Positions 45,853 to 53,764 of a stretch of DNA of 64,000 nt are shown one piece after another. Within the stretch, counting starts at the first letter, position 1. Each line of letters opens with the position of its first letter. This stretch comes from Rhodobacteraceae bacterium MED-G08 (GTDB lineage: Bacteria > Pseudomonadota > Alphaproteobacteria > Rhodobacterales > Rhodobacteraceae). The translations under genes were made by a program, and so were the position numbers. Location: the NCBI GenBank assembly GCA_002457055.1, contig NTKT01000005.1, forward strand, positions 32,616 to 96,615, in the 5' to 3' direction. The notes below the pieces were generated by a model. That model was not told the origin of the DNA. It saw only the letters and a list, made by a program, of their open reading frames with translations, and ran no database searches.

Positions 45853-46059
45853 CTACTTTTGTTGCGTCATAACACAAGCATACTGGACTGGAAGTTCTAC
45901 GAAATCTCTCTCTGTATTTGGAGTTAAGATCTCAGCTTTGTCTCGAGACAAGCGGCTAGCGTCCCAGTTGCACATCATTTTCTCAGGATAAGATGTAAGT
46001 GGTTCGAATTGAATGGGTTCTCCGGCAGCGCTTAAAAAAACTAAAAAAAGTGTCCACAT
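45853..46059 (-). CDS. Small secreted protein, MWTLF family (copy 1)
   Basis: A 68-residue protein with AAGGA seven bases before the ATG. It starts MWTLFLVFLSAAGEPIQFEP, a short signal-like helix, and ends VELPVQYACVMTQQK. The product at 52529-52741 has the same start, a Cys in the middle and the same YACV ending, so the two are paralogs. The paired Cys could form a disulfide in the periplasm. Not recognised as a known family. Confidence 0.72.
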   Translation of the reverse strand: MWTLFLVFLSAAGEPIQFEPLTSYPEKMMCNWDASRLSRDKAEILTPNTERDFVELPVQYACVMTQQK

Positions 46060-46135
46060 TTTAAATTCCTTGCTTGGTGTTGATCATTAAACTTCTATAC
46101 TTCCGCTAACATACATTTTTATGAGAGATTAATTC

Positions 46136-46444
46136 ATGAATAAGCCAGTTAAATTTTGTGCAATTCTCACGATGCGATACACCAACAAATCGTTAATGCA
46201 TAGTGCTCACGAGTACATTGATAAGCATATGCCTCCACAACCAAAAGGCTTGATTGCTATGCGTTCCTTTCATATAGCGCCGGATAGAGGTATGAGCATT
46301 TGCTATTTCGATACAAATGAGAACCTAAATAATGCTTTCAAATCATTAAAAGAATTTCAGCAAAATGTTGCAGGAAAGTTTGAAGCTAAAGCCGACGCTC
46401 AAAAAGCTATTACTTCATCCCAGTCTGATTTTGGCGAAATCTGA
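46136..46444 (+). CDS. Small dimeric alpha/beta-barrel-like protein
   Basis: A 102-residue soluble protein. The opening strand KFCAILTMRYTNKS leads into a helix, followed by RSFHIAPDRGMSICYFDTNENLNNAFKSLKEF, which fits an ABM-like domain. No signal peptide. There is no known function; the fold is inferred. Confidence 0.6.
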   Translation: MNKPVKFCAILTMRYTNKSLMHSAHEYIDKHMPPQPKGLIAMRSFHIAPDRGMSICYFDTNENLNNAFKSLKEFQQNVAGKFEAKADAQKAITSSQSDFGEI

Positions 46445-46566
46445 AAATGTCCGTGAAATAATGCAAAGTAAAAAAATAGATGCAATTATCTTCAAAATGA
46501 TGGAGAACAGAAGACATATCATACTAGAAATCGTTTCAGCAGCACAATAAATGTAGGGAGCTCAAA

Positions 46567-46893
46567 ATGAAAAAACATTTCATATGCACTCATACTTACA
46601 TGAGTGATGAAATAAAGAACAAATTCTTCGAAGACACAAAAAACTTAACTGACAAAGAACTTTTTGATGGGATGAAAACTGAAAAAGCAGAACTGCTGCA
46701 GCATTGGATGGGTACAGAAGATTTCTTTTATTGTCATTGGTATGCTGAAGACGAAGATGCTATATTTTCGGCTTTAGAACAAATGGGAATGAATGACGTT
46801 ATGGTGACGCTACCGACCGAAACACAAAGGTATGTATCGCATGAGACTCTTACTGGACAGCCCATGGTAAATCCTGCAGACCTTACAAAATAA
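46567..46893 (+). CDS. Small dimeric alpha/beta-barrel-like protein
   Basis: A 108-residue protein with GGGAG before the ATG. It reads KHFICTHTYMSDEIKNKF..., a strand-helix pair, then HWMGTEDFFYCHWYAEDEDAIFSALEQMG, a strand with an acidic loop followed by a helix, as in DUF4242/ABM-type domains. The two Cys-His groups (CTHT, CHW) could bind a metal, but this is speculative. Confidence 0.62.
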   Translation: MKKHFICTHTYMSDEIKNKFFEDTKNLTDKELFDGMKTEKAELLQHWMGTEDFFYCHWYAEDEDAIFSALEQMGMNDVMVTLPTETQRYVSHETLTGQPMVNPADLTK

Positions 46894-46967
46894 AAAATTT
46901 GCCCGCAACTGAACAGAAAACCTTTTCAGTTATATCAACTCTTTATTACTTTTTATAATTGGTGCCA

Positions 46968-47537
46968 ATGACGCTCATTCCCGATGCATCCTCAGAATAT
47001 CAAGAAACACTGCCAGTCTCATCCGAGGATCTTATAAAGCTGTTGGATGAATGGGGTATCATTTATAGTCGCACCGACCACGTGCCTCTTCAAACCGTAG
47101 AGGACTCTAAAAAAATACAGCATCAGTTTTTATCTTCAGATGAAGGTGGAGGTCATATTAAAAATCTCTACCTTAGGGACAATAAAAAACGCAATATTCT
47201 GATAGTTGCTGAGCAAGATCGAGGAATTAATCTCAAACTACTTTCCTCGAGGCTCGGTGTGGGCCGACTCTCATTCGGTTCCGCAGAACGGTTGATGGAT
47301 AACCTAGGTGTTAGACCGGGTGCTGTTACGCCGCTCGCAATGATCACTGGAGCTCAGCAAGGTGTAACTATATTTATCGACCATGAACTAAAAAACTGTG
47401 CTCAAATATATGTCCATCCGTTAGTAAATGACAGAACGCTGGGAATTTCACCCGACAATTTAGTAAAGTTTTTGAATAAAGTTGGCGTTCAACCAGAGTG
47501 GATAGATCTATCAGAAACAGCCGATCCAAATAAGTAA
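46968..47537 (+). CDS. Prolyl-tRNA editing (YbaK/ProX) family deacylase
   Basis: A 189-residue protein from the ATG at 46968 (a TTG at 46959 would add three). It is a YbaK/ProX-domain protein of the PrdX type that hydrolyses mischarged aminoacyl-tRNA. Seen: DHVPLQTVEDS, GGGHIKNLYLRDNKKR with the catalytic Lys, KLLSSRLGVGRLSFGSAERL and RPGAVTPLAMI. Standalone YbaK domains of this size are common in alphaproteobacteria. Confidence 0.92.
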   Translation: MTLIPDASSEYQETLPVSSEDLIKLLDEWGIIYSRTDHVPLQTVEDSKKIQHQFLSSDEGGGHIKNLYLRDNKKRNILIVAEQDRGINLKLLSSRLGVGRLSFGSAERLMDNLGVRPGAVTPLAMITGAQQGVTIFIDHELKNCAQIYVHPLVNDRTLGISPDNLVKFLNKVGVQPEWIDLSETADPNK

Positions 47538-47641
47538 AAATGCAGCTTTGATTTCAAGCCTATCAAAAGTACTCAGGCTGATTGGTTTAGTTTCTTGAAA
47601 ACTTAAATAGGCAACCTACGATTCAATCAAAGGAGAATACT

Positions 47642-47806
47642 ATGTTTTTAGCCCATAAATTAATTGCTACTAAATTTCTACTCACTGGGGCAGTCTTTTT
47701 TACGGCCGGAGCTCTTCTTGCGACTGCCGTTCTCTCTGACCCAAAGTGTCGAGATAAATTAAAGGAATGTTCTGAGAAGCTTCGCAATGGCCCGAAGAAC
47801 ACGTGA
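47642..47806 (+). CDS. 54-residue membrane protein
   Basis: A small gene with AAAGGAG before the ATG. The product is a basic start, one membrane helix (FLLTGAVFFTAGALLATAVL) and a polar tail with two Cys (PKCRDKLKECSEK). It overlaps the next small gene by 20 bases in another frame; both have the look of real genes. No family recognised. Confidence 0.65.
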   Translation: MFLAHKLIATKFLLTGAVFFTAGALLATAVLSDPKCRDKLKECSEKLRNGPKNT

Positions 47807-47981
47807 AGCCGATGCTGAGCTAATCGAAACGATCGATGACCTAGAAGAATTGGTTCAGGATAAAAGGCAAAGCTGGAGAGCCAATTCAAGCAAGGCAAGG
47901 CGCAGGCAACGGCGTTATAAAAATCGCCTGACTAATGAATTGTCAAGAATGGATATTGGGTCAACTGATGAAAATTATTAA
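47787..47981 (+). CDS. Small basic coiled-coil protein
   Basis: A 64-residue protein overlapping the end of the preceding membrane-protein gene. It starts MARRTREADAELIETIDDLE and is a continuous charged helix with an Arg/Lys-rich middle (SKARRRQRRYKNR). It may be translated by coupling with the 47642 gene. Function unknown. Confidence 0.6.
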   Translation: MARRTREADAELIETIDDLEELVQDKRQSWRANSSKARRRQRRYKNRLTNELSRMDIGSTDENY

Positions 47982-48021
47982 ACGAGGGTCAGCACCACAA
48001 ATAATAAAGAAAGGCCAATAG

Positions 48022-48447
48022 TTGTTTAAGAAAATATACATTGCTGGGCCCCTATTTAATACTCACGAAAAACGATATTTAGAAAAAATTGCAAGAGAAC
48101 TGGAAAATAATGGTTTTGAGTGTTTTCTCCCTCACAGAGACCAAAAAGGGGTATCAGAGGAAAAGCTGAAACAGCTTAATATGTCTACCGCAACAAAAGA
48201 AAAAATTTTCAATAACGATATCGATGCATTAAAAACCGCTGATTTAACTGTGGCTCTACTAACTGGGCAAGACATAGATTCTGGAACGGCGGCCGAAATT
48301 GGCTTTAGTTATGCAAATAAAAAACCAATAGTTGCGATTACTGCTTCAGAAAGACGTTTTCGGAATTTGTTTGTGGAAGGAATGATCGACAAGACAATCG
48401 ACGAAATAGACACACTTGTCGATACGATTAAAAACCTAAAAAATTAA
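48022..48447 (+). CDS. Nucleoside 2-deoxyribosyltransferase family protein
   Basis: A 141-residue protein starting FKKIYIAGPLFNTHEKRYLEKI, the family's nucleotide-site opening, with the catalytic Glu92 in DSGTAAEIGFSYA. The family transfers deoxyribose between bases or hydrolyses nucleotide N-glycosidic bonds (as in DNPH1). The start is a TTG at 48022. No operon partner. Confidence 0.9.
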   Translation: MFKKIYIAGPLFNTHEKRYLEKIARELENNGFECFLPHRDQKGVSEEKLKQLNMSTATKEKIFNNDIDALKTADLTVALLTGQDIDSGTAAEIGFSYANKKPIVAITASERRFRNLFVEGMIDKTIDEIDTLVDTIKNLKN

Positions 48448-48570
48448 CTAGTAATTTTTGATCACAAATAAGGCTTTAGGATGGCTTAGCTATACGCGTT
48501 CCTTGACAGAAAGTCGCATTGATATGAGCTTTCCTAAGCCTATCTGTACTGAAGATAAGAGGAGATCAGC

Positions 48571-48729
48571 ATGAAATATTTAAGTACAACACTATTTGCC
48601 ATAATTCTTTCAACCTCATTTAGCTTTGCAGGCGGTTGCAGCAAACATGGCACCGACACCGCGATGACTTGCGAAGTAGGACAGGAGTGGAATGCAGAAT
48701 TAGGCATGTGCATGGACACCAACGCGTGA
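48571..48729 (+). CDS. 52-residue secreted Cys-rich protein
   Basis: A good AGGAG precedes the ATG. The product has a signal peptide (MKYLSTTLFAIILSTSFSFA) and a 32-residue mature part with four Cys (GGCSKHG, MTCEVG, MCMDT and neighbours). This 'C...TC..G..W......C' pattern is shared by small secreted proteins of unknown function in related bacteria (from general knowledge). Its stop overlaps the next gene (GTGA). Confidence 0.68.
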   Translation: MKYLSTTLFAIILSTSFSFAGGCSKHGTDTAMTCEVGQEWNAELGMCMDTNA

Positions 48730-48875
48730 GTGAGGCGACATCAAACAATAGCGGGTTAGGCTGGGCATTTTTAAGCTGTATATTTTTTATAGTTGGAATA
48801 CCCGTCGTGATGCTTTTAGCAACAGAAGGACCCGAATGGTATCAGACCTTCAGCTTGATGAACCCCATGTTTTAA
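48726..48875 (+). CDS. 49-residue membrane protein
   Basis: The GTG start overlaps the preceding stop as GTGA, which implies coupled translation. The product has one membrane helix (GWAFLSCIFFIVGIPVVMLL) and a short polar tail ending SLMNPMF. It forms a two-gene unit with the secreted Cys-rich protein. No family recognised. Confidence 0.55.
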   Translation: MSEATSNNSGLGWAFLSCIFFIVGIPVVMLLATEGPEWYQTFSLMNPMF

Positions 48876-48910
48876 CTAATTAACTTATGAAATAATATAG
48901 GAGCTAAAAT

Positions 48911-49042
48911 ATGGCAAATTGCAGTTGTGGTCGAAGCCCTACAGGCAAGTGCGTAGGCTGGCATAGCCTATCAGAAGAGCAATATCAGGAAAAGAAATCG
49001 GTGTATGACGCTAGACAAACTGCAAAGTCGACCGCTGATTGA
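48911..49042 (+). CDS. 43-residue Cys-rich protein
   Basis: A small gene with AGGAG before the ATG and a strong terminator after it. The product begins MANCSCGRSPTGKCVGWHSL followed by a charged helix. Three Cys and one His near the start could bind one zinc ion. The unit of ribosome binding site, gene and terminator makes translation likely. Function unknown. Confidence 0.7.
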   Translation: MANCSCGRSPTGKCVGWHSLSEEQYQEKKSVYDARQTAKSTAD

Positions 49043-49053
49043 TATATTATTTT

Positions 49054-49081
49054 GGAGGTTGAGTCGCTTCAACCTCCTTTT
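49054..49081 (+). terminator. Intrinsic terminator after the 43-residue Cys-rich gene
   Basis: A perfect 9-base-pair stem, GGAGGTTGA (49054-49062) with TCAACCTCC (49069-49077), a six-base loop and a TTTT tail lie 12 bases after the stop. This is the clearest rho-independent terminator in the right half of the window. Confidence 0.9.
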
Positions 49082-49097
49082 GCAATGGGACAAATGA

Positions 49098-49322
49098 ATG
49101 GCATATACAAGAAATGACGAAAAATTTGATGCCGCAATGAAATCACTAGAAGCCAGGCGGAGAAAAGTTGAGGCTAACGGGTACGCAGCAGGTGCATTGG
49201 TTCTGGCCAATAACAATTCAAGCTTTTTAAAGTGGGGACGCAGAGCACAATTACTAGGCGTCACATTTTTCCTTCTTTTACCTAACTTACTTGTTATGAA
49301 GCATGGATTAGGATGGTTCTAG
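49098..49322 (+). CDS. Hypothetical small membrane protein
   Basis: A 74-residue protein with a charged N-terminal helix (NDEKFDAAMKSLEARRRKVEA) and one C-terminal membrane segment (LLGVTFFLLLPNLLVM). The ribosome binding site is weak. No family recognised. Confidence 0.52.
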   Translation: MAYTRNDEKFDAAMKSLEARRRKVEANGYAAGALVLANNNSSFLKWGRRAQLLGVTFFLLLPNLLVMKHGLGWF

Positions 49323-49338
49323 AGCCTGCAATTATCAA

Positions 49339-50016
49339 CTAGGTTTTATTGACGCCTGTTGGATGCTCAGTCCCGTTAATAACGAGCTTAGGTTCTATAC
49401 CCACGCCAACTAATTTAGGCCTATTTTTCAAATACTTTGAAACTGAATCAATATCTTCAATGTCGTTTACAAATTTTATTAAACGGGGAAACTTTTTAAG
49501 GATTTCTGGATCAAGATTTCTTGATAAATCAAGGTGATGAAAGCAGGCAAATTCCGCAGCTCTTGGAGTATCATCGATAAAGTACCTGCCCTCATGTTTG
49601 TCAAGATAGCGAGCCAAATCGGAAAACCGACTTTCTAAGTTAATCCTCATGCTATCTCTTTTGTTGCTAAAGTCTTGGCCAACCGCAAAATTCACTGTTG
49701 GATTTAGTGGTGCGAATAATTCTTGAGCGCTTTGCAGTACGGCCATGGCTTCAGCCGCCATTAGCGGATCACTAATTTTTAAGCCACCTAAATTTTCAAT
49801 ATATTGAAGTATAGCGATACTCTGGCAAATTTGAGTACCATCCTCAACTTCCATCATTGGCAGTTGTCTAAAAGCAAGCTTTGGCTTGATGTTAGACCAC
49901 TCATCATCAAAGTGGTCCCAAGACATTATATACTCATAATTTATTTCGCAGTAATTCAACAGCAATTGCGGAGCTTCAGCCAACGCTCTCATTTTAAAAT
50001 AAACAAGTTTTAACAT
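49339..50016 (-). CDS. Glutathione S-transferase
   Basis: A 225-residue two-domain GST. The N-terminal thioredoxin-like domain opens LKLVYFKMRALAEAPQLLLNY and has the cis-Pro loop RQLPMMEVEDGTQICQSIAILQYIE with the Gln-Ser glutathione contact, as in sigma/alpha-type GSTs. The helical C-terminal domain follows from about residue 85. Substrate unknown; a second GST lies at 51700. Confidence 0.9.
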   Translation of the reverse strand: MLKLVYFKMRALAEAPQLLLNYCEINYEYIMSWDHFDDEWSNIKPKLAFRQLPMMEVEDGTQICQSIAILQYIENLGGLKISDPLMAAEAMAVLQSAQELFAPLNPTVNFAVGQDFSNKRDSMRINLESRFSDLARYLDKHEGRYFIDDTPRAAEFACFHHLDLSRNLDPEILKKFPRLIKFVNDIEDIDSVSKYLKNRPKLVGVGIEPKLVINGTEHPTGVNKT

Positions 50017-50271
50017 TTAATAGATCCGATCTTTTACTACTTAGAATTTGTTGTTGCTTTCTTGTTATAGTTTGTATTTTCCTACCACTATTCTTCTTCT
50101 CAATCTGACTTTCATATATCGGATTTTCAACAAATATCTTGTTCACAATCTTAATAACTAATTTAGGAATAATCTTACGAGCCTAAAAATAAAAACACTA
50201 CAAAAGCTGTACTATGAAATTTCTATTCTTATTGTATGCTTTTTTGAACGCAAAGCTACAGGAGTAATTAA

Positions 50272-50547
50272 ATGCCAACACTCATTCTGAAACAAAAAAT
50301 TACGAAAGGGTATGACCACTGGCTTGCAGCATTCGATGGTGCTGAAGGTTTAAGAAGTAGTAAATATGGAATAAAAACAATTTACAGGGGCCAGGATGTG
50401 AATGATAATGATACCATTCATGTTGTAATGTATACTCCCAATATGGACGTAATACAGGAACATATGGAAAATGAAGCAGAGCTCATCGCTTCAGCTGGGG
50501 GAAATACAGATCCAGAAACAATGTCAATGTCAATTGCATCAGATTAA
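50272..50547 (+). CDS. DUF3764-like small protein
   Basis: A 91-residue protein starting MPTLILKQKITKGYDHWLAAFD, then KTIYRGQDVNDNDTIHVVMYTPNMDVIQEHM. The strand, 'YD.W..AFD' helix, and strand with conserved acidic turn agree with DUF3764-type dimeric alpha/beta-barrel proteins. CAGGAG lies before the ATG. Function unknown. It may be co-transcribed with the next gene (39 bases apart). Confidence 0.75.
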   Translation: MPTLILKQKITKGYDHWLAAFDGAEGLRSSKYGIKTIYRGQDVNDNDTIHVVMYTPNMDVIQEHMENEAELIASAGGNTDPETMSMSIASD

Positions 50548-50586
50548 TTAGTTCCAGGTAATCAGAAACGAATAGGAGAAATTAAG

Positions 50587-50874
50587 TTGAAAAAATTTTT
50601 GATTAAGAGAGAAATGGCGGGCGCGGGAAGCCTTGCAAAAAACGATTTAAATAACGCAGGCAAAGGATCAGAAGAAGTACTCGAGGCTATGCGATCAGAG
50701 GGCAAAAATATTATGCAGGAACAGAGTTACGTAATTGGTGATGCAATTTACTGCGTGTACAATGCTGATAGTGAGGAACTTGTTAGAGAACATGCCGAGC
50801 GCGCCGGCGTACCTGCTAGTGAGATCTCAGAAGTAAGTACTGTAATCAAACACAATACTTCGTTCGTAAGCTAA
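50587..50874 (+). CDS. DUF4242 family protein
   Basis: A 95-residue protein that matches DUF4242 in every block: KKFLIKREMAGAGSLAKNDL, IMQEQSYVIGDAIYCVYNAD, EELVREHAERAGVPASEISEVSTVI. The family has a ferredoxin-like fold, and at least one member binds nickel. The start is a TTG at 50587 with AGGAG eight bases upstream. It lies between a DUF3764-like gene and a GFA gene on the same strand. Confidence 0.88.
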   Translation: MKKFLIKREMAGAGSLAKNDLNNAGKGSEEVLEAMRSEGKNIMQEQSYVIGDAIYCVYNADSEELVREHAERAGVPASEISEVSTVIKHNTSFVS

Positions 50875-50905
50875 TTCAGTAAAACACTGCAGATATGGGA
50901 TTAAC

Positions 50906-51337
50906 ATGTCCGACCCTGTAAAAGTAAATGGAAACTGCCACTGCGGAAAAATTAAAATTAGCGGTAAGGTTGAACCAGGTATGATTATTGCCTGTCATTG
51001 CACTGATTGTCAGCAGTTTAGTGGTGCACCATTCAGGCCGGTGGTTATTATAAAAAAAGACGATATAATAATAGAGGGTAAGGTAACCGAATATTCTAAA
51101 ATCGCCGATAGCGGGAATGAACGGATCCAAGGTTTTTGCGGCACTTGTGGATGTCAACTCTATGCCAGAGCTCCTGATAAATCAGTTTTCAACGTTCGAA
51201 CAGGGTTTTTAAAGCAGCATCACGCACTGACCCCAGCAAAGCACATTTTTGGACAGTCAAAAGTAGCATGGATTGAAACAATTTATGAAGGCAAATGGCA
51301 TGTAGCTGGTCCAGACAGTGACGAAATGAAACCTTAA
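50906..51337 (+). CDS. GFA/CENP-V-type zinc protein
   Basis: A 143-residue GFA-domain protein with zinc ligands in NCHCGKI, ACHCTDCQQFSG and GFCGTCGCQLYA. It ends with SKVAWIETIYEGKWHVAGPDSD. It is 31 bases after the DUF4242 gene and could share its transcript. One of six GFA proteins in the window. Confidence 0.92.
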   Translation: MSDPVKVNGNCHCGKIKISGKVEPGMIIACHCTDCQQFSGAPFRPVVIIKKDDIIIEGKVTEYSKIADSGNERIQGFCGTCGCQLYARAPDKSVFNVRTGFLKQHHALTPAKHIFGQSKVAWIETIYEGKWHVAGPDSDEMKP

Positions 51338-51376
51338 TTTGTAAGTCGCATAAACTTCCAACGAAAGTAATCACCG

Positions 51377-51645
51377 ATGAAAAAATTGATGCCTTTGCTA
51401 GCATTTGGTTTTTGGACAAATTTTCCGTAGCAGACGACCAAAAGATTCTATCCCAAAAAGACTGTAACGAAATAAAAGATGGTGTACTTTATTTGCTTAC
51501 AGTCGCTGATGAAAACTGGAAAGCGTTAGAAACCAACCCCGAGGGAACACCAGATTTCATTGCACATACTGCAAAGATTCAGTGGGCGGTGGATGTGGCT
51601 GCAAATTATACAACTATTTACAAAGTATTTTGTGATAAGAAATAA
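51377..51645 (+). CDS. Small exported protein, reading frame joined by a -1 shift
   Basis: Two frames together look like one gene. From the ATG at 51377 the first frame encodes a signal peptide, MKKLMPLLAFGFWTNF, and stops at 51428. The -1 frame continues without stops from there to 51645, giving SVADDQKILSQKDCNEIKDG and a helical rest ending YKVFCDKK, with two Cys. The switch falls on AAATTTT (51418-51424), a canonical slippery heptamer, and a -1 step creates a good signal peptidase site (SVA/DD). Either the ribosome shifts frame or one T has been lost. A TTG at 51412 in the -1 frame would give a leaderless form of 77 residues. Confidence 0.6.
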
Positions 51646-51699
51646 AGACGATAACCTATCGTCAAAGTTTTGTAGCTTTTATCCAAAAAAAGGAACTCA

Positions 51700-52317
51700 A
51701 TGACCTATAAGTTATATTACGCAGATCGCACCGCATCAATGGGTGTTAGAGTACTTCTCGAGGAGATAGGGGCCCCTTACGAACTCATACCGACGACAAC
51801 TATCCGAGGCCAGCCACGACCAACAGAGCAATTAAAAATTAATCCAAATGGGTGGGTTCCAGTACTTATCTGGGAAGACGGCGCAATGTACGAGTGCGCG
51901 GCCATTACAATATTTCTTTGCGATCGTCATCAAAACGCAAATCTAGCACCATCACCTGATTCGCCCTTGCGTGGCCTTTTTCTTCAGACACTAGTTTATT
52001 TCTCTGGTTGTGTTCAAACTGCCTTTCAGCAGGATTATCACCCATATAGATTTGCAGATACAGTTGAAGATGAGCCGGGATCACAAAGACGTGGTCATAA
52101 GAGACTAATGGAAACACTTCAGATAATCGATAATCAAATTGACAACAAAAAATGGATTCTGGGTAAGACCTTTAGTGCCGCAGATATCTATTTGTATATG
52201 CTTACCACTTGGCTTGAGCCCTCACGCGGGCATCCAAAACTGACTAATTTTCCGAATGTGAAACGGGTCGTAAAACAAGTGAGCACTCGATCTAGTATTA
52301 AATTAGTTTACGGATAG
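51700..52317 (+). CDS. Glutathione S-transferase
   Basis: A 205-residue GST of the beta/theta-like bacterial kind. The N-terminal domain opens YKLYYADRTASMGVRVLLEEIGAPYEL, with NPNGWVPVLIWEDGAMYECAAITIFL as the glutathione-binding cis-Pro and Glu-Cys segment; the C-terminal helical domain has the conserved KTFSAADIYLYML. It is distinct from the GST at 49339. AAGGAAC precedes the ATG. Confidence 0.92.
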   Translation: MTYKLYYADRTASMGVRVLLEEIGAPYELIPTTTIRGQPRPTEQLKINPNGWVPVLIWEDGAMYECAAITIFLCDRHQNANLAPSPDSPLRGLFLQTLVYFSGCVQTAFQQDYHPYRFADTVEDEPGSQRRGHKRLMETLQIIDNQIDNKKWILGKTFSAADIYLYMLTTWLEPSRGHPKLTNFPNVKRVVKQVSTRSSIKLVYG

Positions 52318-52362
52318 ACTCTTTTAATTAGACGGATTTCAAAGCTATTTTTAGGTCAAAAT

Positions 52363-52500
52363 CTAAACGTTTATAAAAAAGTGATAGATTAAAAGCCCCA
52401 GTATTAAGCCTTTTAAAAAGGCAATCCACGCTACTGTATAATCACTAACTCCAAGTTTCGATTTAAACCATTCAAGCTGCTTTTTATGCGTTTCAATCAT
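52363..52500 (-). CDS. 45-residue membrane protein
   Basis: A minus-strand gene with GGGAAAA before the ATG. The product has an amphipathic start, MIETHKKQLEWFKSKLGVSD, and one membrane helix (VAWIAFLKGLILGLLIYHFF). It lies 28 bases from the end of the MWTLF-type gene on the same strand, so the two may be co-transcribed. No family recognised. Confidence 0.52.
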   Translation of the reverse strand: MIETHKKQLEWFKSKLGVSDYTVAWIAFLKGLILGLLIYHFFINV

Positions 52501-52528
52501 AGTGTTTTCCCTTCATACTTCTTGCCCA

Positions 52529-52741
52529 TTAGCCTAACACACAGGCATACATCATAGGCACAGGAACTTCAGTACGAAGATCCTGCGGATTTAAAGCAGT
52601 GGATGGTGTATCAAGGCTCTTTGCAGCCAAATCTCTTCTCCGAAGCTCGCACTGTTCAATAGTCTCAAAGCGAATTACTTCTTTGTATTGTACAGGCTCG
52701 TTCCAGCCCGAACTCAAAAAAACGATAAATAGTGTCCACAT
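52529..52741 (-). CDS. Small secreted protein, MWTLF family (copy 2)
   Basis: A 70-residue protein from the ATG at 52741, which has AGAGGA seven bases upstream; the frame is open to 52759. It starts MWTLFIVFLSSGWNEPVQYK, has a central IEQCELRRRDLAAKSLDTP and ends VPVPMMYACVLG. Start, Cys positions and ending match the product at 45853-46059. Probably exported; function unknown. Confidence 0.72.
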   Translation of the reverse strand: MWTLFIVFLSSGWNEPVQYKEVIRFETIEQCELRRRDLAAKSLDTPSTALNPQDLRTEVPVPMMYACVLG

Positions 52742-52876
52742 TATTTTTCCTCTCATCACTTTAAAAGTCAGTATGATAATTTATCTTGCTAAACACGTTA
52801 TAATTTGACTGATATCTTAATTAAAAAATTTTACTAACACATTTATTGAAGCCAACTACTTTGCTATTGTATTTTC

Positions 52877-53341
52877 ATGATCAAACTCTTGCCCGTAATA
52901 ATCTTTTGCCTTTTAGCTAACCCTGGCAATACTAACGAGAGCAAGACACTCAATTCTTTAAAAGAAAACCGGTCCTGTGTTGGATGTAATTTATCAAAAT
53001 TGAACCTCGGTTTGCAGGATCTTCAGAGGGTCGACTTGAGCGGTGCAAATCTCAGCGATAGTTATCTGGTTAATGTTGATCTAAGCAATGCAAATCTTTC
53101 AAACAGTGAGTTAAGCAAAACCTATATGAATGGCGCAAACCTCTCGGCTACCAAACTAGTAGAAACTGATTTCGAGGGTTCAGAACTAGAGTTGGCAAAC
53201 TTTAGCCAAGCAATTTTCATTAATGTAAATCTAGTTGGGGCATATCTTCTTCATGCTTCGATATCCGAGGAGCAGCTAAATAATGCTAAATTATGCAAAA
53301 CTGTTCTTCCTGATGCCAGCACGAGTTATCGAGACTGCTAG
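52877..53341 (+). CDS. Exported pentapeptide-repeat protein
   Basis: A 154-residue protein. A signal peptide (MIKLLPVIIFCLLANPGNTN) is followed by CVGCNLSKLNL and then a run of about 15 pentapeptides of the form A[ND]LS. (LSGANLSDSYLVNVDLSNANLSNSEL and onward), which fold into a right-handed four-sided helix. The two Cys of CVGC and one near the end (KLCKT, YRDC) may be disulfides. Role unknown; such repeats can mediate protein or DNA contact. Confidence 0.88.
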   Translation: MIKLLPVIIFCLLANPGNTNESKTLNSLKENRSCVGCNLSKLNLGLQDLQRVDLSGANLSDSYLVNVDLSNANLSNSELSKTYMNGANLSATKLVETDFEGSELELANFSQAIFINVNLVGAYLLHASISEEQLNNAKLCKTVLPDASTSYRDC

Positions 53342-53380
53342 AACTAAAATAATTCGAAGATGCATTAAATCATAATCCAC

Positions 53381-53764
53381 TTATGAGTAGAGGATATTTC
53401 CTGCTTCAACCCACGCCGCAGACCCACCTTCTAAATTACTGACGTCATTAAAGCCCATATCCATTAGCGTTTTTGTCGCGAGGGCACCTTGGCCGCCTGC
53501 TCCACAATAAACCACTATCTTACTATCGGATTTAACATCTATTTTCTTAAATGGATTATCTGCTCTTTGATCAAAATAAAATTCCAGGAAACCACGGTTG
53601 GTGTGTATTGCATTCTTTATCATACCGTTTTCCTCAACCGCATCTTTTGATTGAACATCTACAAGTATAAGATTTGGGTCCTCAATTACAGACTGAAGCT
53701 CTTCCACTGAAACAGTATTTATTTGATCATTTGCTTCCTTAATCAACTCTGGAAAACTTTTCAT
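53381..53764 (-). CDS. Rhodanese-like sulfurtransferase
   Basis: A 127-residue single rhodanese domain with the active Cys87 in VVYCGAGGQGALATKTLMDMGF. The opening ILVDVQSKDAVEENGMIKNAIHTNRGFLEFYFD matches the family's first conserved block. It is close in sequence to the rhodanese at 63222-63605 (both have a RG.LEF region and KTL.DMGF). Cytoplasmic, with no signal peptide. Substrate unknown. Confidence 0.92.
   Translation of the reverse strand: MKSFPELIKEANDQINTVSVEELQSVIEDPNLILVDVQSKDAVEENGMIKNAIHTNRGFLEFYFDQRADNPFKKIDVKSDSKIVVYCGAGGQGALATKTLMDMGFNDVSNLEGGSAAWVEAGNILYS

Noticed and set aside
46461..46550. 29-codon frame MQSKKIDAIIFKMMENRRHI... between two barrel-like genes
   Set aside because: No ribosome binding site and no supporting context; could be coding but cannot be defended.
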